From: Aculops lycopersici
Lineage: Eukaryota; Arthropoda; Arachnida; Trombidiformes; Eriophyidae
Assembly (NCBI GenBank): GCA_015350385.1
Contig: WNKI01000002.1
Location: 7,956,404-8,020,403 of the forward strand
Reading direction: 5' to 3'
Length of the DNA: 64,000 bases
Below are positions 28,341 through 38,900 of the stretch, piece after piece. Position 1 is the stretch's first letter, and each line of letters starts with the position of its first letter. The notes under the pieces are model-generated. The model was not told the origin of the DNA, searched no databases, and was given only the letters and a program-made list of their open reading frames with translations. The position numbers and the translations under genes were made by a program.

Positions 28341-28396
28341 CGTCTACGCACTAGGCACTTCCGGTGACTGCGCCGGAAGTGCCTAGTGCGTAGACG
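28341..28396. repeat. Perfect 24-bp hairpin (8-nt loop)
   Basis: The arms 28341-28364 and 28373-28396 are exact reverse complements around the loop tgactgcg. Each arm ends at the loop with an ETS-like core, cacttccgg / ccggaagtg. A perfect 24-bp stem is unusual for neutral non-coding DNA. Confidence 0.9.
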
Positions 28397-28603
28397 ACTT
28401 TTCGGCTTGTGCCGCTGCCTCGCCTGTTGGCAGCAGCGATAATGGTGGCAGGGGCAGCGCGCGATTGCGCCATCGAACTGTCGTTGTCCAATTGAACATG
28501 AAACACGAAGCCTCGTGTCTGGTCAGCGTGTTTGCTCTCTCTAACTTCCCGGAAAAGTGACGACGTGTTATCATCGTCCTCCACGATCATAACTCGATAT
28601 TGA

Positions 28604-28606
28604 TGC

Positions 28607-28638
<32 letters not shown>

Positions 28639-28644
28639 ATGATG
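28604..28644. repeat. (TGC)n-(TGA)n trinucleotide repeat
   Basis: About eight TGC units run into five TGA units. On the minus strand this gives a His/Gln run in a short frame that I do not regard as a gene. Confidence 0.8.
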
Positions 28645-28832
28645 TCGCAACGTCCATATTAGACGCGAGACGTCAGTTGTTTTGTGTAGAGGGGAGCGAA
28701 GCTTTGTCTTAAGGTCAGTGGGTGACGAGAAGCAGCAAACTAACTGCCTTTTTATTGTTGTTATTTCTCACGAGCTGAAGAGGAAAGCGGAAAAAGTGCA
28801 CAGGTAGGCGGCGATTGACCAACAACCATTCG

Positions 28833-28857
28833 GTTAGAGGTGGCGTCCACCTCTAAC
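28833..28857. repeat. Perfect 11-bp hairpin (3-nt loop)
   Basis: The arms gttagaggtgg (28833-28843) and its exact reverse complement (28847-28857) flank cgt. It is the third hairpin of the 28.2-28.9 kb cluster. Confidence 0.8.
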
Positions 28858-30201
28858 TGGCCGCCGATTCCAATTGCTGCTGCTGGTGTTGCTGCTGCGG
28901 TAACGATCGTGGTCATTACTGCGCCCCGCAAACTCTTTCATGGTGTACCTAGCGCTCGTTTTAACGAGGTTACGAGCAGCGGGCCGGCCAAGTTGGCTTG
29001 CTCCCCAATCTGGCTCAAGCAAAAATCGAGTTCTCAGCTTGAGGAGGTTGACGGTGACGAGGAGGTTGATGGCGACGACGATGGCGACGACGATAGCGAC
29101 GTAAAAGACAAGAAAGGTGAGCAAAATATGATGTCCAGTCATACCTGTTCGTGTACCTGTTCTAGTCTCTGGCTTAATTTGCCGGTGAACTTACATGCCT
29201 CACTAATACGAAATATTATCTAGCTAGTTTTGCCTCTATTGCTGCTGCTGTTTCTAGGGAGTTATTAGTGTTCGCATTCTTGGACCAAGCAAGAGAGTTT
29301 CCGAGTTAACGCTAACCTCACGCACCGCGGAAACCGCCAACTTATAGCCACCTAGTGAGTAGTGCAGGTAAGCTGGCGAGCCGGCTCACAACACTCGCGA
29401 GAGTCAGTGGGTCGACGAGTTTATTAGTTTTCGCTCAACGGAACATGAATATTCGGAAAAACTGGAGCATGATACCGATTTGTGAGAGCAGCGACAGCAG
29501 CACCACTAGTCATATCGTCTTAGTCTGCGCCTCAATCATCGTGGTGGTGGTCGCGATCGTCGTTGTCATCGCCACCGTTGCTGGCGGCCCAATTCACCTG
29601 TAAACGCGTGTTACGTGGCCACGGCGGCAGTAGCGCAGCTCTATCTCTCTACTAATAGGCAAGCTACCGCTGCTCTACCTGTCGACTGCGAGCTGTCTGC
29701 CAGCGAGCTACTCAGTTGAAAAGCAGCAGCCAATTTGGTCTCTTTCTCTCTCCCCCTCGCTTTTCCGCCGCCAGCTCACCTGCGGCGCTCAGCGGAAAGC
29801 AAACAACAAAACACCTCAACAGAAAGCGCGCTGTTCAGATGCAAATAGGCGACCGCCGATAAAACTCTTGGTAATCAATCGGTCGGCTTTCATCTAGTAC
29901 TAAGAAGATGAGTGAATTGGTGAGCGAGTCGCCGAGTTAGTGACTGGAATCGATGAGGTTCAAGTCGAGGAAAAACGTCGACCTTACTGTCTCTGTCTTT
30001 CCATCTATATCTCGCAAATCGAGATCAATCTGCGCGTCGCTATGTCCCCGCCAGTCGTCGTCAAGTATCCTATTCCGTCTTTTACTTGCTAGCAACTTGA
30101 ATCACCAAATGACATAGCAACCAAATCGCGTCAAAATTTTCTAGCAGATAGCAGCATCCACCTAACTGATCTAGAAAGTTCACCTCGTTTTTGCAATGGC
30201 A

Positions 30202-30205
<4 letters not shown>

Positions 30206-30293
<88 letters not shown>

Positions 30294-30319
30294 GACGTAC
30301 GTACGTACGTACTACTACG

Positions 30320-30374
<55 letters not shown>
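30206..30374. repeat. (AG)n, (ACGT)n and (TAC)n microsatellites
   Basis: An AG run (30206-30292) is followed by ACGT units (about 30295-30311) and a TAC/ACT run to 30374, where the sequence breaks into Ns. Another AG run resumes after the gap. Repeat length is probably collapsed in the assembly. Confidence 0.95.
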
Positions 30375-30394
30375 NNNNNNNNNNNNNNNNNNNN
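30375..30394. other. Assembly gap (20 N)
   Basis: Twenty undetermined bases between a TAC run and an AG run. The true size is unknown. Confidence 0.99.
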
Positions 30395-33300
30395 AGAGAG
30401 AGAGAGGAGGGGAAAGAAACACTTACAAATAAGAGGACATACAAAACCTATGTTTTCCTAACTCCAACTCCAACTCCATCCCTATCTCTCGCTCGCTCTC
30501 TATCTTAATGCTCATGCCTCTGGCCTTGCCAGTGAAAACTTCGCCATTACCAGCTTAAAATTCTAAATAACTAAACTCGACGCACCGGAGTCGACATCGA
30601 TGAAAACGACGAGAACGGAAACGAAAACAACCATGGACGAGGAGCATGGGGAAAACTAGCTAGTTTTGGTAGGCATTAGGGAGGCAGTAGTACTATAGAA
30701 TTGGTTGTTTTTCCACTTGTCGTCATAGTTTTGTCTCTACTATCTTCTGGTTTCAACGTAAACAGCCGCAATGGACCATCCGCCGGAAGTGGCTGCCTCG
30801 TTGAGGAGGAAAAAGCTGTCAGCTTGCGGGCAAACGAGCGCGTCACTCCCTCCCTCTGTTTTGGTGTGATGCGATGCGATGCGATGACGCCGATGAGTGT
30901 TACTTTCGCCTCCAGCGACACTGACCATTGGCAAGGGCTAAAGGTGAGTCACGTTAGCGTGACCTTTTAGTTCTCGTCCTCGTCGTCCCTCTCGACGGAT
31001 GAAGCCCCCTTCAGTGCCTCACCTTCTTTTGTGTGCCACCAACCACCTGGCGGCAAACTCGCGCTGCATGTAGTGGGGTCCTCTAATTCAATCAAAGCAC
31101 TGAATCCACCAATTGGTCTTTGGTCGAGAGAGTTTGTAACGCTGGAGGCCATAGTAAGTGAGAGATGGATGGAGCAAATTGTAGATAATCAGCCGCTCTC
31201 TCTCTCTCCCTCCGAATCTAAGCTTCGCGTCTGTGCCATTGAAAGCTCGAGATAAGAGCGGCGCAAAGATCCGTTGGTCTCTTGGTTGTTGTTGTTTCTG
31301 TCATCGTCGCTGTCGACTACATCCACAGTGATAAACTTACTGGCTCATCGAGCTAATCGCAGTTGCCTGTCACTTTTACTTCAGCATTAAGCCTTCAGAT
31401 GCTAGAGAGCGAGAGTGAAAGTGAATTGCGTAACCTTTCCATCAGGCTAGGTGGTTGTAGTTGTCTTTACGTTTGGATTCACAGGTGAGCGACAGCAGAG
31501 GAGGCTTAGCGGCACCGCCAACTGTACCGCTAGCACTACAACAACAACTACTACTACTACTACTAGTACTACTACTATACAACTATAGTGCACTTCTAGC
31601 CCATAACCCCCTCCTATCGGGACGCCGTATCTTGAAAACAAAACGTGGCGCGAGCCGCTAAGCTCTCATTGAGAGCTTGCAAGTTTACAAATGGCCAGCC
31701 TTCCCATGAGAAGCCAGTACTCTCGCCACCGGAAGCCTTAAAGTGACCCTCTTGGCTTAGCGTCCACATGGATCGTTGCTTCCGTCGTGGTGGTCGTAGT
31801 TGTCGGCGGCGAGCTCGTTGGTGTCGAGAGATTTGAGAGCAACTAATACAAAATCCTCGAGCTCATCGCCGCCGTTGCCAGTGCCACTTGGGCATTCGAG
31901 CTCAGTGAGTGGAATTTCCGCGATTAGTCATTTGAGCAGCGGCATCACTTGGCCGGATTCTCGGCACGAGAAGCCTGACGCTGGGGCTAATGTTTGTTGT
32001 TGATGTTGTTCTGGATGTGAGTTTGCCGTAGTGCACTGAATGGCTTCTTCGAGATGCAAAACCTTGCTGCGCCCACGTCGAATACCGATGCTCATGTTGA
32101 CGCTGCCGGCGTTGAGCTCAGAGCTCCAAGCTACAGGCTTGAAGCTTGAGGCTGCGAGTTCCGATTGCAGCAGCAGCAGCAGCAGCTAGCTGGCTGCCTG
32201 ACTGGCTGGCTGGCGTCAGCCAACAACTGAGCGGGCAGGTGAACGGGCGAGAGAGGAACAGAGACTCGATGAGTCATCTCGTTGTCGCGCTGAGGAGACG
32301 GGTTTGAGATTCGAATTTGAAACTAGACAACAATGCGACACCAAGGCGGCCGCCGGTTCACGAGCAAGCAAGAGGCATACGAGGGTGAGAAAACTCGTTG
32401 GTTGCTACTGCTGTTGCTGCTATTTCTATCGGCTAACTGGCTGACTAACTCGAAAGTCAAGTTTTGTTTGCAAGTTGATTTTTTGCTAATGCTGTGCGTT
32501 CTCCAAGTGGAAGGCGGGCAACCAAAGCAAGCCAAAGCTCGATGCTTAGCGTTGCGTCATGCAAGCCACCCCATGCAAATGATTCGCGAGTTCCAAAGAA
32601 TTCCCTCCTCCCATCAGCAACAACAACAACAACAACACCAACTACAACGAGCAACTCAACAGGCCCAATGAACTCAATAGAACCAAACTGAACTGAAACG
32701 AGTCAACTTACGTCAAGTATGAATCACCAACTAGTTGGCTGGCTAGCCACCTTTCTTTCGGCCACTCTATCCACACTACATTCAATGGTAGATGATAGTA
32801 GTGCCAGGTTCCAAGTTGAAACAAATGAAAAAGTTCAATTCTAAGAGACAACAAAACTAGAACGAGCAAAGTTGTTTATCGCTTCCGTCCATTAGCCAAC
32901 TTGGCATTGTTTAGGTCGGCGTCGTAATCATTATCATCATTTCAGTAGTAGTCGTTTTCGTCGTTGCTCACTTACATCTCGACAACCAATGATGTCGCTC
33001 CTCTTTTCCTGCTAATTGGATGCAATTTAAAGTTGTCGTCGTGCGGCAACCGAAGGGCCAAGTTGCACATAGTGACAACTTGGTCTTGGTGTCGTGGTTT
33101 TATGAACCTCCAAACAACACGATGACATCATTTATGGATGCAACTTCCGCACCATCAAATGGCTAGCAAATGACAGAGCCACGAAGCGACGGAACGGCGA
33201 AACGATGGAACGACGATGACGACAATAACGCGACTTTGCTTAACGGTAATGAGCAGTCATCGTGGTGTCGCGTGAAATACGAGTAGCTGAGCTTGACAAA

Positions 33301-34469
33301 ATATTGCGAGAGACAACTGAAGCTTAACTCTACTTTTAACACCAAGGGATCAGTTGACATTCATTTAGAAACATTGTATTTATCACGCATGGATCCTATG
33401 TCATCATGTGGATCCTTTGCTTTAGTTCGCGTACTATAAGTCTTTCAATACCTCGCTGATCGACAGCGAATCTCTAGGGGAGGTTTCGAGGTTGGAAGTA
33501 AAACTATTACAGTCATCATCACAGTTAATCAGATTAACCTGTTCGATTACCTGATTTACAACTAGTCTGGCTATTGTGCCATGGTTTTGGATTGCGATAA
33601 TCATCGACTTTTTATCTATTGATTAGTCGATTGCTCGCTATCTAACCAGTTTTTCCATAGAGATTAAGCATCGCTCATGTGCATTCTTTCTGCTTTTAAT
33701 TTTGAATAACACACGGTAATGCACCAACAACAACAACCTGTTGTTCTTTGGCAAGTGAGATAGTAAACGCACAGCATAGAAATTTAGCGCTTAAGTTTTG
33801 GCTTATTTTGTTTTTACTTCGGTGGTTTTGATCCGTACTACCTAGTTAACGGGTGGGCGTGAGTCCCGACCACCGGGAAATTCTCTTTGCCCGCTGCGGT
33901 GCATAGAAATCGCGTTACACCACACGCGGTTGCAGCATGACCGTTCCTCGCCTCGAGGAGACAAGTAAATTTTAGTGCGCTGCATCAGAAAAAAATCCCA
34001 CACGCGCGAAACGCACCACAAGTGGCACAAGAGTTTTCAATTTGCTTTGGCTGCTACTGTCGCCTTGGCCGCCGCTGCTGCGATCTACAGTGCAACAGAT
34101 AGACTACGCAGAAAAATCAATGAGAACCATTTCATCAGAAACCGAGTCCATTGTTTTTCCATGAACTCAATCTGCTGTCTCATTGCTATGATTTATCGCT
34201 TTCATTATGTCACTTTATGATCCCAACATCACAATCGCTAATCATTAACCGCTTCATCTAGCCGCTTATTACAATTATTACTCAAGAAATTCGAAACTTC
34301 ACATAAAAAAGAGCTGTTATTATTATGGACTCTAGAGGTTAAAATGTATCTCTGGCTTGCTGGCACCTAATGTATTGGCGACACAACTTGTCATTGAAAC
34401 AATCACTTTGTTACTGATATTAAACTTTTACTACAGTCCACCGATAGCAACAATTTCTAGCAAGCAAAA

Positions 34470-35831
34470 ATGACGATATCCGCTCCCCTGGCCAACAGGC
34501 TGGGCTTTGTCATCTTGGGATTGACCAATAATTTTGCTTATGTCATCATGCTATCGGCCGCCTATGATCTGTTGAATCATACTGAAAATCCATCGACACC
34601 AAAAACTCCAGATGCTACTTCAAATCTTACATCAACAAATATAATGGAAGAAAAACCATATTGCAACGAAAAATCGACTTCGACCATTCTATTGGCCGAC
34701 ACTCTACCCTCGTTGACAACTAAAATTATTTATCCCTTCCTATTGGTTGGGATACGTCCAGCTTATAAAGCTGTAGGAACTGCAATATTATCTGCAATAT
34801 CATTTCTAGTAACCGGACTGACTACAAGTCAAGTACTTATATTTGCCGGCGTTGCAAGTGCCTCCTTCTCCTCGGGATTGGGTGAGTCCACCTTCCTGTC
34901 ACATACTCCACTATATGGCGACGTATCTCTTAGTGGCTGGTCCATGGGCACAGGAGCCGCCGGATTGTTAGGTTCCGTTGCCTACGCTTTACTTAGAATG
35001 ATCCTGTCTATTAAGATTATAATGATCATAATGCTCATTGTTCCAATTGCAATGTTAGTGGCCTATTTCTGCATCATAGTCCCGGTTCCAGTGGAGAACC
35101 TAAACTTCGATGCTAGTCAAGGAAACAAGCGAGCACCCGAGAGTGGTGGACTAACAGGAGCCTCAATGAATGTCATATCACAAACCATTGGCGACAACCA
35201 GCAACATGTGGCCCCATTGAACCAACCGGCAGGTGGAGATTTGGGGCAGCGCGGTTATGGAGCTGGCAACAACAATAACTCCGAGAACCAACTATTGGAC
35301 GAGACACCATTTGATTGGAGAGCAAAGGTTGCATATCTACCAACACTGTGCAAGTATTTCCTTCCTCTATTGCTGGTCTACTTTGCCGAATATTTCATCA
35401 ACCAGGGATTGTTTGAGTTGATCTATTATCCGGCTATAACCTTCCTGGATCACGCGGCGCAGTACAGGTGGTTCCAGGTATCATATCAACTAGGTGTAAT
35501 GATTTCTCGCTCATCTTTGGACTTGTTGCAAATTAGAAACATCTGGACAATGTCAGTGCTACAAGCAGCTAATGCCCTTCTATTTCTGGCCCATGCTTCG
35601 AAGCTAATCTACATTCCCAGCTTCTACATTGTGATTGCTCTTATCGTCTACGAAGGTTTACTTGGCGGATTCACTTACGTCAACACCTTCTATCGAATCA
35701 AGAAAGAGTGTCGCCAAGATCGATTGGAGTTTGCCATCTCCACAGTGACCATCGCTGACTCGCTGGGTATTGTGATGGCAGGCATAGCCGCTCTACCTGT
35801 CCACAATGCCCTATGCAAATTATATACCTAG
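34470..35831 (+). CDS. CLN3: Battenin (CLN3), lysosomal membrane protein
   Basis: CLN3 is a multi-pass lysosomal/late-endosomal membrane protein; loss in humans causes juvenile neuronal ceroid lipofuscinosis, and recent work links it to lysosomal glycerophosphodiester clearance. The 453-residue product (human 438) shows the family landmarks in order: GLTNNFAYVIMLSAAYDLL near the start, LLADTLPSLTTKI, SASFSSGLGESTFLS and SMGTGAAGLLGS, a hydrophilic Asn/Gly-rich loop (about 215-275), LVYFAEYFINQGLFELIYY, QYRWFQVSYQLGV, YEGLLGGFTYVNTF and the C-terminal ALPVHNALCKL. No introns are needed. It converges on the ZP-N gene with 125 bp between stop codons. Identification is firm; the molecular activity is not readable from the sequence. 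Confidence 0.95.
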   Translation: MTISAPLANRLGFVILGLTNNFAYVIMLSAAYDLLNHTENPSTPKTPDATSNLTSTNIMEEKPYCNEKSTSTILLADTLPSLTTKIIYPFLLVGIRPAYKAVGTAILSAISFLVTGLTTSQVLIFAGVASASFSSGLGESTFLSHTPLYGDVSLSGWSMGTGAAGLLGSVAYALLRMILSIKIIMIIMLIVPIAMLVAYFCIIVPVPVENLNFDASQGNKRAPESGGLTGASMNVISQTIGDNQQHVAPLNQPAGGDLGQRGYGAGNNNNSENQLLDETPFDWRAKVAYLPTLCKYFLPLLLVYFAEYFINQGLFELIYYPAITFLDHAAQYRWFQVSYQLGVMISRSSLDLLQIRNIWTMSVLQAANALLFLAHASKLIYIPSFYIVIALIVYEGLLGGFTYVNTFYRIKKECRQDRLEFAISTVTIADSLGIVMAGIAALPVHNALCKLYT

Positions 35832-35956
35832 ATTTTGGATATGGGATTTTACACCTCTAATTCATGCATGTAATGTTTGTGTTATAATATAACGGGACCA
35901 GAAAGAACCTGCTTTCATGAAGCTTTATAAATGTTTAATCGATATTTGGAATTTTG

Positions 35957-38900
35957 TTATTTGATTTGACTATTCGGCGACGACATACGCTTTTGCGTAA
36001 CCATATCCCTCGCATACTCATAGCTGGTATCCTGTTCGTCGACATAAGGAATTTGATTTTCCCCACTAAGCACCTGATGTAGTTGTGGTTGTTGCTGTTG
36101 ACTATGTTTGGTGGTGGATCTATATTCAGTCTCAAATCTCGTGTGCTCAATACTGCTTCTTGTAAAAGTTGAGAAATGTTTTGAGCTAGTAAAGTCGGTG
36201 ACAGAGTCAATGTTAATTAGTGTACCTGTGAGTCCGCTTCCATCCTCGTTCCGAGTTCTTGTTGAGTTAAACTGGGAGACTCTAACACAAGGCTCATCGC
36301 CATCCTCAATGAGCTCGTGGCGTTGCCTTTGCAGATACTCCAATTTGGTGGACTTGTTATTATTAGCCTGCTCGTTTTTCAAGGAATCCACTCTATCGCT
36401 GGACTTGGACTCGAGACTATCCTCGTTGAGTTGTGATCTATCCCGCTTCAATAGGTGCTGCCCGTGATCAATCTGGATCTTGGTACTCGACTCGACAGGT
36501 TGCCCTCGTCTCGTATCCAAAAGCTCGCCACTGGTTAATGGTTTTTGGTTGCCTTCGATCTTAATTATCACAGACTCATCGTCGTCATCCTCATCGTTGA
36601 TTTGATTTCCCAGCTTTGTTCTTTTTCCACTACCATCAGTACTATCCTTACTGCTGCTAACTTTTGCATACTTTGGCTTGTTCTCATCAAGCACCGAGAG
36701 TTCCTCCTCATCGTCTCTATCCTGCTGACTAATTGTCATCGGTATTTCTCTTTGCCTCGGAGTTGAGTCACCATTATCATTAGAATCACCACCACCAACC
36801 TCGGAGGATGAAGAGGAATCAACTGGTTGGTCTAGGATAATCTCTTCCAGTAGATCCCAAGTTTTTGGCCTTATTTTGCTCGCGTATAAAGGATTATCTC
36901 TCAGCTTCCTATGAAATTTTTCCCTATCTGTCGAGTCCACGACTCGAGAGCGGAAAATCTCATCCTCGTGAAACATCTTACCTATCAATTTCCTATCTTC
37001 ATCGCTCATTGATGTTACAACCTTATGCTGATACTTTGTGGGCCACTGAGATTGCTGCGGATTGTTGTTAAGAGATTCCCAATTTAGGCCACCTGTTGTC
37101 TTATTCTTATTTGGAAACAACTTTGCTAAACTCTCAAGTCTCTCGTACTCTTTGGGACTGGTGAGTGTCCTCCGTATTGAGCCAAAAGCTGGCCTCCTCT
37201 TGATTTGACTAGTCGGTGGTTGTGAGTTTGAAGGACTCGCTTGCGATTCCAACTTGGATCCATGTGCCTGGCTCATGGAGCCACTGACACTTGTTGGCTG
37301 TCTTTGTATCTCCACCCTCTTCACTTCGTTTGGTTTCAAATGAATCGGGACAGGTGATGGTTTAGTTGGAGATTGCATTTTCTCAGGTAAATTGGACGAA
37401 ACTTTTTGTGTTGTTATCTTGGAGTTAGTTTTCTGCTGACTATCGGCGATTCTTCGAGTATTTGTATTAGTATCTGTGCCTGTTGTGTTAGGATCAATAT
37501 TGTATGGTATCTCTATAGTGGTAACACTCGACTCGTCGCTAGTCGTTTTTCCATTTGACGAGGCCAAACTATCTCTTGTTGGTTTGTTTGTGGGTCCAGC
37601 TGGAGTTGGTGATTCATTTGGGAGATTGCTCAAACCTGGCGACCTTTGTGGCAGCGACTTACTCCTCGCTTGACTTGTATTTGGATGGACTATGCCCGAT
37701 ATTCTGTCGGTTAAATTTGGTTCCAATGTTTTGATCTGCCTCCTCTCATTTGCTGATCTTCTCGTCAGGACATCTCGTGGCGTTGCTCTACTTCTAGGTG
37801 CTGAAGAATGTGACACCTTTGCTTTCAACCTTTGACTTTGTCCCATTCTATCCCTATTCTTGCTCAAAAGAGCAGCGCCACTTTGGTCAAATCCGGTTTT
37901 AACAGGAGACATATTTGCCGACTGGGCAGGCGGAAGGCGATAAAGTCGAGCCGTGGCCGTAGCAGATGGTGAGGTTGCATTGAAACTAGCCGAACTCGAC
38001 CAGCTGGGTGAGTTTCTCGATCTCCCATTTGACCTCCTCAATCTCAGTTGCTTAGTTACAACATAAGCGCCAGTTGTTATAGCCAATAGAGCGAATAACA
38101 GCAATAACAAGCCAGCAATCAGTATAACTGGCTCGTAATAGATTAATCTAGCCGGCGGTTGCTCGCCAGATGGTTGTTCAATGATTCTCTCAGGTAAACC
38201 GCCACCCTCTGTAAGGTCGAGTGGCGGCGCAGCCTTGGGTCTTATGGGGTAACTGCAAATAATTGTCTTGACTTCATTCATATCGGCATCAGGGATATTC
38301 AATGAAGAAGATGATGATGATTGATTGTGAAATTGAATGTTCAAATTGTTTATAAATAACCTTGGCATCTCTTGTCGAGTTCCGCACGAGTTGAGGGGAA
38401 TTTTCATTTCGTAATAATGGTTTCCATTTCCTTCCAACTGACAACTCTTGAATCTATCAAGATTTGTCGCAATCACACCGCGAAATGGTTGTCTAAATTT
38501 AAATCTAATCAACATGTCTTCAGTGTCGCAAAGTAAACTGACCGTTGATCTATTGGTCACCATGATCGATTCGATTATGTTGCTACCACTTGCTTGTTTT
38601 AATAATTGATTCCAAGTCATATTTGAGGTGTTTGTCTTTTGATAAGTACCTGATCTGTTGAGTAAATTTATCCTTCTGTTGAACTCATCCTCCTCGACTG
38701 ACGTAACGTCTGGCCCATGATTGATGAGCTTTGGAAAGGAACTCGACGTTGGTGAGTTTTTGTCTTCACTCTTGAGCTCATCATCCTCAACATCATATTC
38801 GATCTCGCTGCTATTCAACCTGGGATTTCTTGCGTCTTGATTTGGTGACTTATGCGCCGTTGAAAACCAATTAGTAGCCTCAGGTAACTGTTGCGATTGG

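Larger units (their letters stand above)
28858..34469. other. Gene-poor region upstream of CLN3
   Basis: No supported gene in about 5.6 kb. Short open frames are numerous but low-complexity, with no recognisable domain. The stretch contains the GA/TAC microsatellites and N gap near 30.3 kb, ACT and CAG tracts, and repeated CAGGTA-type and CCGGAAG-type motifs. It probably contains the CLN3 promoter near its right end and distal regulatory sequence of either neighbour. Confidence 0.45.
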
